The notes under the pieces: generated by a model | What the model was told of the DNA's origin: nothing | Seen by the model: only the letters and a program-made list of their open reading frames with translations | The model's database searches: none | Program-made: the position numbers and the translations under genes | Source of the DNA: Cordilura impudica | Lineage: Eukaryota; Arthropoda; Insecta; Diptera; Scathophagidae | NCBI GenBank assembly: GCA_963682025.1 | Contig: OY821518.1 | Span: 32,778,007-32,842,006 of the forward strand | Direction of reading: 5' to 3' | Length of the DNA: 64,000 nt | Shown here: positions 54,852 to 64,000 of the stretch, in pieces | How positions within the stretch are numbered: the first letter of the stretch is position 1 | Layout of the letters: each line of letters begins with the position of its first letter

Positions 54852-57344
54852 TTTTTATTTATTTATTTATTAAGTCTATGGTAAAACCTTACAGACTGTT
54901 AAGTATAATACAGAGAAAAAAAAATATAATATATACAAATCCTTAAATCAAAAATTTGAGATTATGTATTTAAAAATAATATAATATTGCGTTTAATAAT
55001 ATCATCATTTAAAGAAAAATCAATTAAATTGTACAGATCATTGAAATCATGGCAAATTCTTCTAAATGGATCAGCATCGGCAAACTTTTGACGACAGATT
55101 GGGATAAACAGTGGAGTGTAAAAACGTGTTGACCGTGCCGGAATGTTCATGGAGATGTTGTCCATAAGAAAATTTGAGCATATGTTGCCTCGAATTAAGT
55201 TAAATAGAAACATAACATTAAGCATTGTTCTTCGGCTTTTTAAAGACGGCAGTTTAATTTGAGAAAGTCTAATTGTATATGATGGCAGATTGACAAAACT
55301 TGGATAAGAACGCCTTAAGCAGAAAAGGAGAAATTGCTTCTGGACCGATTCAATTTTGGCACTGCGAATATTAGATAGTGGATCCCAAATAACAGACCCG
55401 AATTCTAAAATTGGTCTTAGTAGGGAGATGTATAGTTGTTTGGTAACTGTAGGGTCATTGAATTCCTTTGCCCATCTTTTAATGAAGGCCAGTACACCAC
55501 GTGCTTTAATAATTGTCATCGAAATGTGTTGAACAAACTCTAATTTGCATCTAAAAGAACACCCAGATCCAGGATTTTATTTACTTGCTCCAACTGGTAG
55601 TTTCCAAATTTGTAACAACCAAATTCACCTAATTTTCTATTAAAGTGCATGTGTTTGCATTTTTTAAAATTTAATTCCATTAAATTTATGTGGCACCATC
55701 TATAAAAATTATTTAGATCATGTTGTAGGTGAATTTGTTCACAATAATTCTTATAGCTTAAGAAAATCTTGACATCATCAGCATACATAAGAACATTTGA
55801 GGCTTTTATTATACTTGGTAGATCATTTATAAAAAGAGTAAATAAAATTGGTCCAAGATGACTTCCTTGAGGCACACCAGATTTACTTATTATATTCTTA
55901 TATTATTAAAATAAACACGTTGATTTCTGTTGATCAAGTAAGATTTTATCCAGCTTATGCTGTTTGCTGTAAAGCCCATCAAATATAATTTTTTGAGTAA
56001 AAGATCATGATTTACTTTATCGAAAGCTTTACTGAAGTCAGTATAAATAACGTCGGTATGTAGTCCATTGACGAAACCCCGATTTACCAAAGTTGTAAGT
56101 TGTAAAATATTAGTTGAAATAGAGCACCCCTTACGAAAACCATGTTGTGAGTGTGATATCATAGAAGAAACCTGATGACAGAGATTATCCGTTAAACATT
56201 TTTCAAATAGTTTGGGAATAGCACAAAGCTTAGCTATTCCTCTATAGTTAGCTACATTCGATTTGTTTCCAGATTTAAATAAAGGAATAATATATGAATC
56301 TTTCCATAATGTAGGAAAATGTCCATGTTTAATGGATGAATTAAATAAAATGCATAATGGTACAGCCAAAGTTTGGGCGCAGTTGATTAAAATGCAGCTA
56401 GGAATACCATCAGGTCCTCCGTTAGTTGAAATCTTGAATGTTTTTAAGTTATTTTTGATATCCGAAGTCTTTATAAAAGGAAATGAAATTGATTGATGTT
56501 CCATAACTGGAAATGGATATATGTTTGAAATGTCATATTGAACATCAGAGTAAGTTGTGCTAAAAAAATCAGCAACATTTCGCTAATAACTACATCATCA
56601 CGGGATTCACGATTAAGATACTTCATTTCAGTTGGATATCCAGTAGATTTCCTTTTAGAGTTTACAAATTTATAAAATGATTTTGGATCTCTCTTCAAAT
56701 TTATTTTCATAGTTTCCAAGTAATTCTTATAAAGTTTTGTATTTAGAATATTATACTCTGCACGTGTAACTAAACAGTAAACTTCGGGATACATCCATTT
56801 ATATAAAATAGAGCAGTTTCGTAGAATAACTTGATCGTTGTATCGATTGATGTGGGAGAACCAGATGTAATAGATAATAATTGGAGCCAATCAGTATTAC
56901 TGAAGTAATAATTTAAATCGTTGTAATTTGCTCTTTTGAAACAAAAAACTTTTAAGTTATTTGATTTACATTTTGAAACAAATGGCAAATTCAAGTTTAA
57001 TTCAATGGTAGGATGGTAACGATCTTCTGGTAAAGTAACAGGATCTGCGCGAGATAAAGAGTAGTTTATTGGCTCATTAACATAAATTAAGTCTAAAATC
57101 CTTTCATGATCATTATGAACACCATTAATTTGAAAAAGACACAAGTCCGATAAATTATTTATGAAATTATCGTTATCTTCATTTGACACCGTAGGAGTGT
57201 AGTAAAAAGAATCAATTAAAAATGTCCATAATATTAACGGCAGATTAAAGTCTCCAAAAACAAGTATAGAATCTTCAGGGTTAGCCTTTGTTACAACTGA
57301 TTTTATTGATTCAAAATGTTCATTATAAATCGATTGATCGACAG
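54852..57344 (-). mobile_element. Non-LTR retrotransposon inserted in Transib A, 5'-truncated
   Basis: Minus-strand LINE; the 3' end is at left with an (AAAT)n-type tail (54852-54875). It splits the Transib sequence between YNEKYSWRYI and VHKILYHGEQII. No clear TSD; a few bases of target seem lost. The 5' end lies inside the endonuclease, so it is truncated. The RT (NYRGIAKLCAIPKLFE, YTDFSKAFDKVNH, YADDVKI) and endonuclease (FGDFNLP) differ clearly from the two Jockey LINEs; a CR1/Jockey-group clade, not assigned further. Confidence 0.85.
54962..57344 (-). pseudogene. LINE ORF2: endonuclease C-terminus, reverse transcriptase, tail
   Basis: From 57344: PVDQSIYNEHFESIKSVVTK, ILVFGDFNLPLILW, ERILDLIYVNEP and DRYHPTIELNLNLPF (endonuclease end), then a linker with MKINLKRDPKSFYKFVNSKR. 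RT: NGGPDGIPSCILINCAQTLA, FKSGNKSNVANYRGIAKLCA, SQHGFRKGCSISTN and DFSKAFDKVNHDLLLKKLYL; a frameshift near 55885; SGVPQGSHLGPILFTLFIND, VLMYADDVKIFLSY and LNFKKCKHMHFNRK; a frameshift near 55535; then ARGVLAFIKRWAKEFNDP, LLRPILEFGSVIWDP, ending at 54962. The YADD box is intact. At least four frame breaks, so inactive. Confidence 0.85.
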
Positions 57345-57349
57345 GTCAT

Positions 57350-57637
57350 AAAATTTTGTACCATGGGGAACAAATAATTCAAAAAAATATGCTACCAATA
57401 TGAGATCTATCTGAAGAAGCGCAAGAAAAAAGGAACAAGGACTACAGATTCTTTCGCGAGCACAACACAAGGAAAATGTCCAGATGTTGTACTAATGAAG
57501 ACCTTATCACTATTTTGTTGTGCACTTCAGATCCATATATGTCCAACATTCGTCAAAAATGGGAAACTACCTCTATTGAATTAGACGAAGAAGCTAAACA
57601 ACTTCTAGAAGATGAAAATCAAGGCTATTTAGAATAA
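57350..57637 (+). pseudogene. Transib A transposase, C-terminal part
   Basis: Resumes right of the LINE with HKILYHGEQIIQKNMLPI, a stop, then DLSEEAQEKRNKDYRFFREH, NTRKMSRCCTNEDLITILL, CTSDPYMSNIRQKWETT and ELDEEAKQLLEDENQGYLE plus stop at 57637. This matches residue for residue the order in copy B2 (LSEEAQKERNKDNRFYRKHN...). The conserved LSEEAQ...RNKD block is a Transib signature. Confidence 0.85.
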
Positions 57638-57744
57638 ATTTTTACTAAAATTGGTTGATTTAAAGTACTTTTTCATTACACTAACAATAAGTTACGCTTT
57701 TTTTTATATAGTTAAATAATTTTCTTGATTTAAAAATTTATATC

Positions 57745-59515
57745 TATACTAATATTATAAAGAGGTAATGTGTGTTTGTTTGTTTGTTTGTTTGTTTGTT
57801 TGTAGGAGGTAATCTCCGTAACTAGCCGTCTGATCTTCCTAAAATTTTCACAGAGTCTTACTGCGGATATGGGAAGTGCTATAGGCTATAATTTTTTCAG
57901 TGGGCGTGGCACATCCCACACAAAGTAAATTTTTAATATCATATACATATATTGAGAATTATGATAGGGAGAGCTTTGCAAATATGTGTGAGTTCACCTA
58001 TTGTTAATATTAGTAGCCACGCCGGAAATGGGCGGGATCGGAGAAGTGGGCGTGGTACCTCCCATACAAGTAATAATTCAATGTTATACATCTCGAGTAC
58101 TGAGACAGAGAGAGCTTTTCAAATTTGTCTGATGGCACCTATTATTAACGTGAGCAGCCGGACAAAAAATCGGCAGTATCGGACCAATAGGCGTAGCACC
58201 TGCCATACAAATTAAATATGAAATGCCATATATCTGGAGTACTGTTATAGTGAGAGTCTTGGGACTTTGTGTGAACCCATAAGTTATTCATATGATTAGT
58301 TAGACAAAAAATGGGCGTGATCGGGGCAGTGGGCGTGGCACCGCCCGTACAAAGTAAATATATGATATCATATAACTGGTGTACTAAAAAGGGAATCTTT
58401 GCAATTTGCACGAGCCCATCAGATCTTAGTATGAGTAGTCAGACAAAAAATTTGTGGGTTCACACCAATGCGTGTGGAACTCCCCATGCAAAGTCATATA
58501 TCTGGAGTACTGTAAAAGAGAGAGCTTTATGGCTTTGCGTGAGCCCATAGGTTCTTTGTATGATTAGTAGAACAAAAAAATGGGCGTGATCGAAGCAGTG
58601 GGCGTAGCACCGCGCATGCAAAGTAGATATCTAATATCATATAACTGGGAAAGACTCGAAATTTTGCACGAGTCCATCAGATATTAATGTGCGCAGTCCG
58701 ATAAAAATTGGGCGGGATGGGATAAGTGGGCGTGGCACCTCCTATATAAAAAATATGATGTACTACGAAAGCAACAGTCTTTTGACAAGTACATTAGTTT
58801 TCAATGTGGTTTGTCGTGGAAAATATATCGTCAAAATCAAAATCGCCAAACCCAAAAATCGCGAAAAATAAAAATCGCCCAAAAACAAAAATTTTCAAAA
58901 TCAAAAATGGGCAAAATCAAAAATCACTAAAAATAAAAATTGCCAAGTGATATTTTAAGTTCAAGGCCAATAGTTGAGTGTTGCCAGATCTAATTTGGAA
59001 AATCCATGTTCTTCTCATGGGCAGCTACCAGTACCTCCAGGGCAGGAACGCCGAAAAATCTGATAACAAAATCATTTTATATCAGCAAGTATCAAAATAA
59101 AAGAATCTATATTAATAATCTATACTTTGTATAATAAAGAGGTAATGTGTTTGTTTGTTTGTAGGAGGTAATCTCCGTAACGACTTATCTGATCTTCCTG
59201 AAATTTTAGTGGGCATGGCACCTCCCATACAAAGTAAATTTTAAATATCATATATACTAAGTACTATGATAGAGAGAGCTTTGAAAATTTATCTCAGGTC
59301 ATCTATTATTAACGCGGGTAGTCAGACAAAAAAATGGGCGGGATTGGACAAATGTGCATGGCACTCCTATACAAACTTAATATTAAATGTGATATATTTG
59401 AATTACTGTATTAGTGAGAGCCTTGGGACTTTGCGTGAGCCCTTTCATAAGGATTCGGAAGGTGGGAGAGGGGGGAGGGTGTAGCGAAGCACACCGGGTT
59501 ACATCTAGTAAATTA
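57745..59515 (-). mobile_element. CTAGCTGGACCCGG-family repeat with ~130-145 bp tandem array
   Basis: Inverted relative to 4917-6793. It starts CTATACTAATATTATAAAGA with (TGTT)n and ends AGCACACCGGGTTACATCTAG. Inside are about seven units of 128-145 bp, each with GGGCGTGGCACC(G/T)CCC followed by ATATCATAT...GGAGTACTG...GAGAGCTTT...AGCCCAT (GGGCGTGG-type words near 57902, 58047, 58192, 58331, 58470, 58600 and 58728). A second, shorter copy begins at 59100. Between them, 58806-58950 carries a scrap of the AAAATCGCC minisatellite. No proteins. Confidence 0.65.
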
Positions 59516-59932
59516 TGTTTTAACTCGGGATCTTTCAAAAAAAAAAAAAAAAAAAACAACCTTAGGCCCTTGTGCACATTAGGACTAAAAAGTTTACGGG
59601 GCCCAAAGTTTGGCATTTTCTGAAAAAATTAACTTAAAAAATTGTTAAAAAGTATTAGTTGTAAAACTAACTGAAAAAATAAGACATTATATTAAAAAAA
59701 ACCTTTTTTTACCTTTTAACACTTCACTTTTTTACTAAAATTCAACTACAAATGAAAATGTATTTTAAACCCTATGTAACTTTTTTGATTTTCGGTCGAG
59801 AATTACGTTTTATAGCAAAACTTAAAGGCTAAAGTCTCACCTACCAAGTGAAAAAAAAACCGTATATCAAAATTCCAATCCAATCAAAAGTTATAGATTT
59901 TTGACCGCCTTCTCGTCAAATGGTCCACTGTG
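59516..59932 (+). other. Transib A 3' end
   Basis: Non-coding 3' region with a long A-run (59538-59556) and, from 59797, the segment also found at 49397-49531, finishing at the heptamer at 59926-59932. Confidence 0.7.
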
Positions 59933-60002
59933 AGCCGTATTAGTACTCGTATACAATGATGTATTAAATTCGTGCTTTAGGTATTTTATAGCTTATAATA
60001 GC

Positions 60003-61082
60003 CAACGCAAACAATGGATATTTGGAAAAATTAGACACCATCTTGTACGAAATACTGCAGGCCAATCAAATTTGAATACAAAAATAAAACTCATGATGCC
60101 ATTACTAAAGAAGTTACCGATATCAAGGCCCAAACTGCAACACAACAGCCATTAGAATTACAGTTAGATGGACAGAAAATTGAAGTAAGCTACCAATTAG
60201 TGGTGACAATGATAGATGGAAAGGTAGGTCAGGCTTTGACTAACACGAAGGCTGCATCCAGCTGCGTTATATGCCAAGCAACATCAAGCCAATTAAACCA
60301 AGTCCCGAGAAAATCATTAGATAATACCGATGTATATGAATTTGCACTACATGCAAGAATACGACTTATGGAACACATACTAAAAATTAGTTATGATGTG
60401 GATTTCGGTTCTTCAGGATCAATAAAAAATAGCGAAACCAACAAAGAGTTAAGAAGTTCAAAAAAGAAACATGTTGAAGATGAATATCGCAAATTTGGAT
60501 TGATTATAGATCAGCCAAAACAAGGGTCAGGCAATACAAATGATGCCAATACCGCAAGAAGATTCTTTACAGATCCAGAAACAGCATCTGAAATAACAGG
60601 AGTAGATTTAAACCTTATTTTCAGTTTTAAAATAATCCTAGAAGTACTTGCGTGCAATAAAGAAATTGACTCTAGAAAATTTAGAGATTATGCTAAGAAA
60701 ACTGCAAAAAATATATAAAATCAAGTACCCATGAAGAGATATGTCTGCAACAGTTCACAAAATTCTATAACATGCAGAAGATGTCATTAAATATCATTTG
60801 GTGACACTTGGAGATCTATCAGAGGAGGCTCAGAAAGAAAGGAATAAGGATAACAGATTTTATAGAAAGCACAATACTGGAAAAATTTCACGAAATTCTA
60901 CAAATGAAGATCCATTTAATATATTATTGGCAACGTCAGATCCTTTCATCTCCAGTATTCGAAATCAATGGAAAGTGAACCATCGGGATTTAGATGAAGA
61001 AGTCAAAAAACTACTAAAGAAGAGAAATAACACAGAACAAAGTATGGAATATTTGCAATCAATATTTGAGTCAAATGAATAA
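60003..61082 (+). pseudogene. Transib B2 transposase, central and C-terminal parts
   Basis: Starts DIWKN, stop, TPSCTKYCRPIKFEYKNKTH and runs open from 60030 to 60718: TQQPLELQLDGQKIEVSYQL, TMIDGKVGQALTNTKAASSC, VICQATSSQLNQ, LHARIRLMEHILKISYDVDF (Glu position), FGLIIDQPKQGSGNTNDANT, ARRFFTDPETASEITGVD and LEVLACNKEIDSRKFRDYAK. A frameshift at about 60718, MSATVHKIL, one stop, then HLVTLGDLSEEAQKERNKDN, RFYRKHNTGKISRNSTNEDP, FNILLATSDPFISSIRNQW and MEYLQSIFESNE, stop at 61082. The first catalytic Asp block is missing. It retains the central segment that Transib A has lost. Confidence 0.85.
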
Positions 61083-61744
61083 TTATAATTGCCTTTATTG
61101 TTATTAAAAAAATAATAATATACAGAACGTACCATTGTTACGAATGCAATTAAACTCTATTGCAGTTTTTATTTTTAAAATTTTTTTGACAGCAAAAAAT
61201 GAAAAAAATTTCTGTAGTAATAACAAGATTTTTAGATAACACCAGCTGTTTTTACCCGGTCTTGCCCGGGATAAAAAGGCCTTTGACTTGAAAAATGGTT
61301 CACTATGCTTACCAGGCGCTGAGTACTTAGTCCCCAATGAACAAATTCCCCAATAAAATGAACTTTCTCCCCAAAAATTTGTAGGGGCAGTAAATTCATT
61401 TTTTATTTCAATTAAAAATTTTTTGATTTTTTAATTTAGAAGTTTTTTATAAGATGCTGCAGCAAAAATGCTTCAAAAATAAGCTGCGAAATCGTTTGAA
61501 GTTTTTTTTTTAAAGTTTATTTATAAACATCAAATATAACGGAATGGATTGCAAATTAAAGGAATCAGAAGTTTTAAAAATTGAATTACTTCATTCAATA
61601 AATGATCACCATTGAGCAGAGAAGTCAAATTCATAGAAGTTTCAAAAATGAAAAACTAATGCGACGTTTAAAATTGTGCCGCAAGGTTTCATTAAGCAAC
61701 TGCTTATGGTATATGTGTGGCTTATTTTGAAAAATAGGTAATTA
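61083..61744. other. Transib B2 3' region and flank
   Basis: Non-coding. Contains a small GC-rich hairpin (ACCCGGTCTTGCCCGGGAT at 61255-61273) and the tentative terminus at 61301-61307. No gene beyond. Confidence 0.4.
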
Positions 61745-62297
61745 CACTGTCCAACAGCATTTTTGGAACAGCATAGCGACCCTATAATTCTGAAAGGGTA
61801 TGTTGAGTAGATCATTTTTGTAGAACAAACTTATGGTCCAGCACGTCTGAGTATTTTTTTACAGTGGATCAAAGTTTTCATTTTTTGGTCGAAGAGAGCA
61901 TTATACTTTATGAAAAAAATGCTGTAAGTTAATGTCTGAGAGAATTGTTATGGTCAGAGTTGTATTGTGGAATTGTATGAGGATTATTTTTGTGGAAGAT
62001 CTTAACCCTCTAACTGGTCTCTTTATGGGCCAATTTGACCCTTTTTTTTTCGAGAAAATCAAAAAATATCCTTTAAAAAAGGACATTTAAGGATTAAAAT
62101 ATTCTACGAAAATGTTTGCCGAAAAATTTCAGTGGGGGTCACCAAAGAGACCTTTGTTGTAAATAAAGCTCTTTATGCTTAATTAGTAAAATTATACACC
62201 AACATATACAAAACAGGTAAAAACGGCGTCAAGTTCGGCCGGGCCAAACACTGAGTTCTCGCGTCTAGTCAGCTGTGACTTACAAATCGGGTGTGAT

Positions 62298-62647
62298 AGT
62301 TTAGTTTAGTTTAGTTTATTTATTTATGATTTCCCATACAACAAGATTTATAATCTTATAATTAAAGTATAGGAGTTTTACATTGAATTGAAATAGAAAA
62401 TTTGAACAAATTTGTCTTAAAAAATAATAATGGTAAATATAAAAATATTAAATAATTTTAAAGAAAAAAAAAAAAAAAAAATAACGAATTATAACCAAAA
62501 ATGTTAATACAAATATTAGTAAATAAAATAATATAAAAAAAAATAAAAATAACAAATTTTTATTTTTAACAAATATTTATTTATTAAAATTAATAATAAA
62601 AAATAAAAGAAAAAATTCAAGCATAATTGAGCTACTAAGCAGTACAT
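62298..62647 (-). mobile_element. Retroposed LINE 3' fragment with 12-bp TSD
   Basis: 350 bp flanked by ATCGGGTGTGAT (62286-62297 and 62648-62659). On the minus strand it ends AAATAAATAAACTAAACTAAACT-like, a simple-repeat tail. Low-complexity AT-rich body with no coding sequence; a short 3' fragment of a LINE or a SINE. Confidence 0.7.
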
Positions 62648-62705
62648 ATCGGGTGTGATTTTTACTAAAATTAATATAAAAAAAAAAATTAAAGCTTAAA
62701 TAAGC

Positions 62706-63316
62706 ATGGCGGATTCTGTTTGCAAATAAGAGATTGGTTTTGTTTTATTTGTGGACATTTTACGCACCATCAAAGCAGAAGAAAGATATTGCCTACAATT
62801 GAAGAACCATATTTTCTTTTCTTTGGAATACGATTTTTATCTGAAGCTTGGACACCAAAAACCGTATGTACTACTTGCGAAAGTAGTCTTTTGACCTGGT
62901 ACAAAGGCGGTACTAAGGCGCTGCCATTTTCTGCGCCTATTACATGGATTGAACCTGAAGATCACAAATCAGATACATGCTATTTCTGCGTAAATTACAA
63001 ATTTGGTAGAAGCCAAAGGCACTACGCGACAATGACATACGAAGCAACAAATAATGTCATTTTACCAGAAGTGCGCTGTGAAGGTGTTACGGTGCCTCAA
63101 CCGCCTACACATACATTTTCGGCCAATATGACAGTCGCCAATACAGAAATAACAGCGGCGGTTGAAAACATATCAGATATAAGTTACTTGCCTCTTGATG
63201 GTTTAAACATATGTCCTAATTTGGTAGACCAAGCTTATTTTGAAGATCTTGTAAGAGATTTAGGACTAACAAAAGAGAAAGCTGAAATATTATGTTCCAG
63301 ATTGGAAAGCTATTAA
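62706..63316 (+). pseudogene. Cysteine-rich TE protein (N-terminal domain type), start shifted by one base
   Basis: The open frame 62720-63316 gives WFCFICGHFTHH, WTPKTVCTTCESSLLTWYKG, PITWIEPEDHKSDTCYFC and, at the end, FEDLVRDLGLTKEKAEILCS RL. Three Cys pairs (FICG, CTTC, CYFC) with His suggest a zinc-binding domain. I recall this arrangement, ending in a (L)VRDLxLxKxKAExLxSRL block, as the N-terminal region of longer transposon-associated proteins in arthropods and vertebrates, without a certain name. No ATG is in frame; ATG 62706 (MADSVCK) would join if one A were restored in the run at 62720-62724. The protein ends at 198 codons, so the large C-terminal part is missing or was never in this copy. 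Confidence 0.6.
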
Positions 63317-63922
63317 GTTTAATCCATTGTCATACTACTGATATTTCCCAATTCCCTTTTACTCGAAAATTTGAAGCAAAAAAATAAAAAATAAATATGT
63401 AATAAATATGTAATAATAAACCAGTATTAAAACAAAATTATAATTTTTTTATAGAAGTTGGCGTGTAATTTTGCCAATTAATCGTAAACAGCTTTATTTA
63501 CAACAATGGTGTCTTTGGTGACCCCCACTGAAATTTTTCGGCAAACATTTTCGTAGAATATTTTAATCCTTAAATGTCCTTTTTTAAAGGATATTTTTTG
63601 ATTTTCTCGAAAAAAGGGTCAAATTGACCCATAAAGAGACCAGTTAGAGGGTTTAGATCTTCCACAAAAATAATTCTCATACAATTCCAAAATACAACTC
63701 TGGCCATAAGAATTCTCTCAGACATTAACTTACAGCATTTTTTTCATAAAGTATAATGCTCCCTTCGACCAAAAAATGAAAACTTTGACCCACTGTAAAA
63801 AAATACTCAGACGTGCTGGACCATAAGTTTGTTCCACAAAAATGATCTACTCAACACACCCTTTCAGAATTATGGGGTCGCTATTCTGTTCCATTCAAAA
63901 AGTCTTAATTTGTTGGACAGTG

Positions 63923-64000
63923 TTATTGAACATACGTAGACAAAATTTATCATAAGACTTTTCACTGAGCTGTGTTCCGAGAGCGAGTCGAGTCAGCTTC
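63923..64000. other. Right flank, nothing recognised
   Basis: Short flank beyond the CACTG element, ending at the window edge. Confidence 0.4.

Larger units (their letters stand above)
52155..59932 (+). mobile_element. Transib A: RSS-like termini, TSD AGCCG, three nested inserts
   Basis: The left end CACAGTGGACCATATTTTGA and the right end (inverted) CACAGTGGACCATTTGACGA are followed by GAGAAGGCGG and YCAAAAATC. AGCCG flanks both sides (52150-52154 and 59933-59937); 5-bp GC-rich TSDs are a Transib hallmark. The heptamer equals the consensus V(D)J recombination signal heptamer. Inside are a broken transposase gene (53339-57637), a DINE-1-like fragment (52724-52870), a LINE (54852-57344) and a tandem-repeat element (57745-59515). 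The homologous unoccupied site is in Transib B1 at about 14205-14215. Net element length without inserts is about 3.4 kb. Confidence 0.9.
51654..61307 (+). mobile_element. Transib copy B2, carrying Transib A
   Basis: The left terminus is CACTGTG (51654-51660), then 22 bp and CCAAAAGTC. The 5' region to 52154 aligns with inverted 19455-19723 plus 14210-14442 of copy B1. It is interrupted by Transib A (52155-59932, TSD AGCCG), resumes at 59938-60002, and passes directly into the central transposase at about 60003, so the N-terminal coding part is deleted. The coding region ends at 61082. A possible right terminus, CACTATG at 61301-61307, has no matching TSD and is tentative. Confidence 0.75.
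61745..63922 (+). mobile_element. CACTG-ended DNA transposon with ~465 bp TIRs
   Basis: The left end CACTGTCCAACA (61745) and right end TGTTGGACAGTG (63922) are the tips of long inverted repeats, 61745-62208 and 63455-63922, matching over nearly their length (for example CTGAAAGGGTRTGTTGAGTA, ACTTATGGTCCA, GGGTCACCAAAGA). TTA flanks both sides (61742-61744, 63923-63925). A CACT(A/G) tip with a 3-bp TSD fits the CACTA/CMC group; that assignment is inference. The centre holds a cysteine-rich protein gene and a 350-bp LINE-like insert. Confidence 0.8.

Noticed and set aside
61301..61307. CACTATG as the right terminus of Transib B2
   Set aside because: No TSD matches the left flank (CATTG versus CTTAC) and the adjacent bases resemble the left TIR only weakly; kept as tentative boundary only.

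Overview
This 64 kb window is AT-rich eukaryotic DNA. It looks like an insect, most probably a higher (brachyceran/calyptrate-type) fly. The evidence is the mix of Jockey-type LINEs, a Hermes-like hAT with a 58-nt intron, Tc1, DD41D mariner-like, pogo/Tigger and Transib transposons, and a repeat with (CCGT)n tracts laid out like DINE-1. The species call is inference. I see no convincing single-copy host gene, rRNA or tRNA; almost everything recognisable is a transposable element (TE), a TE fragment or a tandem repeat.

Layout. 1-8067: minisatellite, a DINE-1-like repeat, then a long inverted repeat (arms 3321-4531 and 6808-8067) holding another interspersed repeat. 8589-9300: two TE protein fragments on opposite strands. 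~10100-19723: one minus-strand Transib copy (called B1) carrying a Jockey LINE (10151-13480, itself split by a DINE-1-like element) and a 5.0 kb hAT element (14443-19446). 20094-28600: a DINE-1-like repeat split by a LINE (20243-26441) that is itself split by a pogo/Tigger element (23630-26348) with an intact 581-codon transposase. A second DINE-1-like copy next to it is split by a complete Tc1 element (26923-28512). 30480-33717: minisatellites and three DINE-1-like copies, partly a tandem duplication. 34840-40260: very long (TTAAAAA)n-type satellite interrupted by another DINE-1-like copy. 41610-47017: three DD41D mariner-like copies around a 34-36 bp minisatellite. 48018-48965: a DINE-1-like copy split by a probable solo LTR. 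51654-61307: a second Transib copy (B2, plus strand) carrying a different Transib (A, 52155-59932), which itself carries a LINE, a DINE-1-like fragment and a tandem-repeat element. 61745-63922: a CACTG-ended transposon with ~465 bp terminal inverted repeats (TIRs) and a cysteine-rich protein gene.

How the parts relate. The two Transib B copies serve as each other's empty sites: B2 shows the sequence before the hAT inserted in B1, and B1 shows the sequence before Transib A inserted in B2. Target-site duplications (TSDs) support the hAT, Transib A, pogo, Tc1, LINE and CACTG insertions. Most transposase genes are broken by frameshifts, often in A-runs. The pogo/Tigger gene is open throughout but has Glu in place of the second catalytic Asp. 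The window reads as a layered, probably heterochromatic or low-recombination TE graveyard, not a gene cluster.
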